Shown: positions 61,341 through 64,000 of the stretch, in pieces
How positions within the stretch are numbered: position 1 is the stretch's first letter
Layout: each line of letters begins with the position of its first letter
From: UBA3263 sp964554665
GTDB lineage: Bacteria > Bacteroidota > Bacteroidia > Bacteroidales > Muribaculaceae
Direction of reading: 5' to 3'
Assembly (NCBI GenBank): GCA_964554665.1
Contig: CAZKPP010000004.1
Coordinates: forward strand, 9,617 to 73,616
Length of the DNA: 64,000 nt
The notes under the pieces: model-generated
Seen by the model: only the letters and a program-made list of their open reading frames with translations
What the model was told of the DNA's origin: nothing
Databases searched by the model: none
Program-made: the position numbers and the translations under genes

Positions 61341-62425
61341 AAACCGCATTAATCACCGGTGTTACGGGCCAGGACGGCTCGTTTCTCGCCGAATTTCTTC
61401 TTGAAAAAGGCTACGACGTTCACGGCACCATCCGCCGCTCATCGGTCGACTTCCGCGAGCGCATAGCTCACCTCGAAGGTCACAAGAATTTCCACCTCCA
61501 CTATGCCGACCTGGGCGACTCCATGTCTGTAATTCAGGTCATCAATAAAGTCCGCCCCGACGAAATCTACAACCTCGCCGCCCAGAGCCACGTGCAGGTC
61601 AGCTTCGACTCGCCCGAGTTCACCGCCGACGTCGACGCCGTTGGCGTTCTGCGCATTCTTGAAGGCGTACGCCAGTGCGGATTAACCGACACCTGCCGCA
61701 TCTACCAGGCCTCTACCTCCGAACTCTACGGCAAAGTTGAAGAAGTGCCCCAGAACGAAAACACCCCCTTCCACCCCTATTCGCCCTATGCCGTTGCCAA
61801 GCAATATGGCTTCTGGATCGTTAAGGAATATCGCGAGGCCTACGGAATGTTTGCCTGCTCCGGCATTCTGTTCAACCACGAATCGGAGCGCCGCGGCGAA
61901 ACCTTCGTAACCCGCAAAATCACTCTCGCCGCCGCGCGCATAGCCCAGGGCAAGCAAGACAAACTCTATCTCGGCAACCTCTCCAGCCTCCGCGACTGGG
62001 GCTATGCCAAAGACTACGTTGAGTGCATGTGGCTGATTCTGCAGCACGACAAACCCGAAGACTTCGTAATCGCCACCGGCGAGCAGCACTCAGTGCGCGA
62101 ATTCGCAACCCTCGCATTCCATAACGTTGGCATCGAACTCGAATGGGTTGGCGAAGGCGCCGACGAAAAAGGCATCGACAAAGCAACCGGCAAGGTGCTC
62201 GTCGAGGTGTCGCCCGACTTCTATCGCCCCACCGACGTCGTAAACCTTTGGGGTGATCCGACCAAAGCCCGTGCCGAACTCCACTGGAATCCGCAGAAAA
62301 CAACTTTCGAACAGCTCGTTAAGATAATGACCGACGCCGACATGGCAAAAGTTGCCGTTGAACGCGCCTCCGAAAGCGTTCGCACCAACCTTGAGGAATA
62401 TCTCGAAAAAGGAATTGTGAAATGA
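61337..62425 (+). CDS. gmd: GDP-mannose 4,6-dehydratase
   Basis: Converts GDP-mannose to GDP-4-keto-6-deoxymannose. 362 residues, short-chain dehydrogenase fold: 'ITGVTGQDGSFLAEFLLEKG' (GxxGxxG), 'GTIRRSS', catalytic S126/T127/E129 in 'ASTSELYG', and Y151-x3-K155 in 'SPYAVAKQYG'. The product is used by the Fcl enzyme, whose gene overlaps by ATGA. Confidence 0.96.
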   Translation: MKTALITGVTGQDGSFLAEFLLEKGYDVHGTIRRSSVDFRERIAHLEGHKNFHLHYADLGDSMSVIQVINKVRPDEIYNLAAQSHVQVSFDSPEFTADVDAVGVLRILEGVRQCGLTDTCRIYQASTSELYGKVEEVPQNENTPFHPYSPYAVAKQYGFWIVKEYREAYGMFACSGILFNHESERRGETFVTRKITLAAARIAQGKQDKLYLGNLSSLRDWGYAKDYVECMWLILQHDKPEDFVIATGEQHSVREFATLAFHNVGIELEWVGEGADEKGIDKATGKVLVEVSPDFYRPTDVVNLWGDPTKARAELHWNPQKTTFEQLVKIMTDADMAKVAVERASESVRTNLEEYLEKGIVK

Positions 62426-63366
62426 TGCAGAAAGATTCTAAAATCTACGTCGCCGGCCATCGCGGCATGGTGGGTTCCGCAATTGTCAGAGAACTGCAGC
62501 GCCAGGGCTACACCAACATCATTACCCGCACCCACAAAGAACTCGACCTCATCAACCAGCAGGCCGTCAACGACTTCTTTGCCGCCGAAAAGCCCGAATA
62601 CGTGTTTCTCGCCGCTGCCAAGGTCGGCGGCATCATTGCCAACCAAAACCATCTGGCCGACTTCATGTATGAAAACATGATGCTCGAAATGAACGTTATC
62701 AACGCCGCATGGCGCAACGGTTGCAAAAAACTCGAATTTCTCGGATCTTCGTGCATCTACCCCCGCATGGCGCCGCAGCCCATGCCCGAAACATGTCTGC
62801 TCACCTCGCCGCTCGAACAGACCAACGAAGCCTACGCCCTGGCCAAAATCTCAGGCCTGAAATACTGCGAATACCTCAACCGCCAGTATGGCACGGACTA
62901 TATCTCCGTTATGCCCACCAACCTCTACGGGCCCAACGATAACTACCACCCCGAGCACAGCCACGTGCTCCCCGCCCTGATTCGCCGCTTCCACGAAGCC
63001 AAAGAAGCCGGCCTGCAAGAAGTTACCTGCTGGGGCGACGGCTCGCCCCTGCGCGAGTTCCTCTATGTCGACGACCTCGCCAACCTCTGCGTGTTCCTCA
63101 TGAACAACTACTCCGGCAACGAAACCGTCAATGCCGGCACCGGCAAGGAACTCACAATCAAGGAACTAACCGAACTCACCGCCCAGATCGTTGGCTACAA
63201 AGGCAAAATCAACTGGGACACCTCACGCCCCAACGGAACCCCCCGCAAGCTCCTCGACGTGTCGAAAGCAACCAAACTCGGCTGGACCTACAAAACCGAG
63301 CTCGCCGACGGTATCCGCCTCTCCTACGCCGACTTCCTCAACAACCCGCTCCGCGCCGAACGCTGA
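62422..63366 (+). CDS. fcl: GDP-L-fucose synthase
   Basis: Epimerises and reduces GDP-4-keto-6-deoxymannose to GDP-L-fucose with NADPH. 314 residues: 'VAGHRGMVGSAIVREL', 'AAKVGGIIANQ', 'FLGSSCIYP', catalytic Tyr-Lys in 'NEAYALAKISGLKYC', and 'GDGSPLREFLYVDDLA'. Together with gmd it provides GDP-fucose, presumably for the capsule. Last gene of the locus; about 110 nt without a gene follow, holding a weak AT-rich inverted repeat (AATATTT/AAATATT, 63380-63395) and the sulfatase promoter. Confidence 0.96.
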   Translation: MMQKDSKIYVAGHRGMVGSAIVRELQRQGYTNIITRTHKELDLINQQAVNDFFAAEKPEYVFLAAAKVGGIIANQNHLADFMYENMMLEMNVINAAWRNGCKKLEFLGSSCIYPRMAPQPMPETCLLTSPLEQTNEAYALAKISGLKYCEYLNRQYGTDYISVMPTNLYGPNDNYHPEHSHVLPALIRRFHEAKEAGLQEVTCWGDGSPLREFLYVDDLANLCVFLMNNYSGNETVNAGTGKELTIKELTELTAQIVGYKGKINWDTSRPNGTPRKLLDVSKATKLGWTYKTELADGIRLSYADFLNNPLRAER

Positions 63367-63406
63367 CCCCTGTCAAGGCAATATTTACAAATATTCGCCC
63401 GTAAGC

Positions 63407-63437
63407 TTTGTGATTTTAGAATTTATTAGTAACTTTG
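63407..63437 (+). promoter_or_regulatory. promoter of the sulfatase gene
   Basis: TTTG (63407-63410), exactly 19 nt, TAACTTTG (63430-63437); both perfect. Predicted start near 63442, leader about 40 nt. Confidence 0.8.
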
Positions 63438-63480
63438 CGAAATATTAAATCATAATAATACCATCAATCACCATTCTCAA

Positions 63481-64000
63481 ATGATAAAAGAAAGAGTTCC
63501 CATCGCCTTTTCCTGCCTGTCAGCAATGATTGCAGGAATAGTCCCTGCCGCTGCTCAAACCGAAGAAACCCCGGTTGACAAGAGCCGCCCGAACGTTATT
63601 CTGCTCATTGCCGACGACCTCGGCTATGGCGACCTTCAGTGCTACGGCGCAAAAAACGTTGAAACCCCCAACGTTAACCGCCTCGCCAGCGAAGGCATTC
63701 AGTTCACCAACTGCCACGCAACCGCTGCCACCTCAACCCCCTCGCGCTACTCTATCCTCACCGGCGAATACGCCTGGCGCAAAAGCGGCACCGGCGTGGC
63801 CCAGGGTAATGCCGCAACCATTATCAAACCCGAGCAGTTCACCATGGCCGACCTCTTCCACAATGCCGGCTACTACACCGGTGCCATCGGCAAATGGCAC
63901 CTCGGCCTCGGCCCCGTTACCGGCCAGCAGGACTGGAACAGCAAACTGACCTGCACCCCCCGCGACCTCGGCTTTGACTACCACTACATTCAGGCTGCAA
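63481..64000 (+). CDS. serine-type sulfatase (S1 family), 5' part only
   Basis: First 173 codons of an exported arylsulfatase-type enzyme. Signal peptide to about AAAQ (26), then 'RPNVILLIADDLGYGDLQC' with metal-binding Asp45/Asp46, and the formylglycine motif S85-T-P-S-R ('ATSTPSRYSILTGEY'), the serine form that needs an anaerobic sulfatase-maturating enzyme (radical SAM). 'GKWHLGLG' is also conserved. Such enzymes of gut Bacteroidales remove sulfate from mucin or other host glycans; the substrate here is not readable from this part. Own promoter, so not part of the capsule operon. Runs off the right edge. Confidence 0.93.
   Translation, partial: MIKERVPIAFSCLSAMIAGIVPAAAQTEETPVDKSRPNVILLIADDLGYGDLQCYGAKNVETPNVNRLASEGIQFTNCHATAATSTPSRYSILTGEYAWRKSGTGVAQGNAATIIKPEQFTMADLFHNAGYYTGAIGKWHLGLGPVTGQQDWNSKLTCTPRDLGFDYHYIQAA

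Noticed and set aside
1..64000. Insertion sequences, CRISPR arrays, rRNA genes, phage or integrase genes
   Set aside because: None seen: no transposase or integrase motifs, no regularly spaced repeats, and only one tRNA. The imported capsule segments carry no visible mobility genes.

Overview
The window reads as chromosome of a gut-type Bacteroidales bacterium, probably close to Muribaculaceae (the family level is inference). The signs are: Bacteroidetes promoters of the form TTTG-N19/20-TAnnTTTG at several gene starts, almost no Shine-Dalgarno sequences, lipoproteins of the DUF4493/PCMD and DUF4270 types, a UpxY antiterminator at the head of a capsule locus, KdsA (Kdo synthesis, so Gram-negative), and a serine-type sulfatase. 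A run of exactly 100 Ns (27976-28075) shows a scaffolded draft assembly.

Layout. (1) 1-6877, minus strand: four secreted proteins read from one promoter near 6911-6941; three are DUF4493-type lipoproteins, two of them ending in a PCMD domain. (2) 6995-8023: gluQ on the minus strand and, divergently, tRNA-Arg(CCT). (3) 8035-20477, plus strand: a tight housekeeping run directly behind the tRNA: mnmA, bifunctional nuclease, nucleoside transporter, rsmE, kdsA, a TPR protein, a GH10-like hydrolase, a C-terminal processing protease, mfd. (4) 20483-24083, minus strand: a FadL-like outer-membrane protein, a Trp/Ser/Gly-rich secreted protein and an HdeD-like membrane protein. (5) 24195-28591, plus strand: a short GT5 protein, DUF4270 lipoprotein, cytidylate-kinase-like protein, CDP-alcohol phosphatidyltransferase and an acyltransferase cut by the gap. 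(6) 28687-63366, plus strand: a capsule/exopolysaccharide locus of about 35 kb. (7) 63481-end: start of a sulfatase with its own promoter.

The capsule locus holds a Wzx/Wzy-type pathway: UpxY, a CpsB-type phosphatase, a WecA-like initiating transferase, Wza-like and Wzc-like export proteins, Wzx, Wzy, at least six glycosyltransferases plus a WecG-type one, Ugd (UDP-glucuronate), Gmd and Fcl (GDP-fucose). Inserted in it is an AT-rich lic-like cassette (36436-42013): outer-membrane barrel, cytidylyltransferase, degenerate cytidylyltransferase fused to a choline kinase, BCCT choline-type transporter and LicD. This predicts uptake, activation and attachment of phosphocholine to the polysaccharide. 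A deacetylase / ATP-grasp / deacetylase / GNAT group (48068-51622) probably edits amino groups on the sugars, and an Fe-S protein / pyruvyl-transferase pair lies upstream of it.

The most striking signal is a pair of membrane acyltransferase-3 genes (57232 and 59458), each starting with the same short Met-Asn-x-x-Ile-Thr-Pro-Pro prefix encoded over a poly-C tract (C9 and C8). In this assembly each tract is one C away from the length that joins the ATG to the long reading frame, so both genes read as OFF. This looks like slipped-strand phase variation of capsule O-acylation, a mechanism different from the promoter inversions usually associated with Bacteroidales capsules; homopolymer sequencing error is the main alternative.
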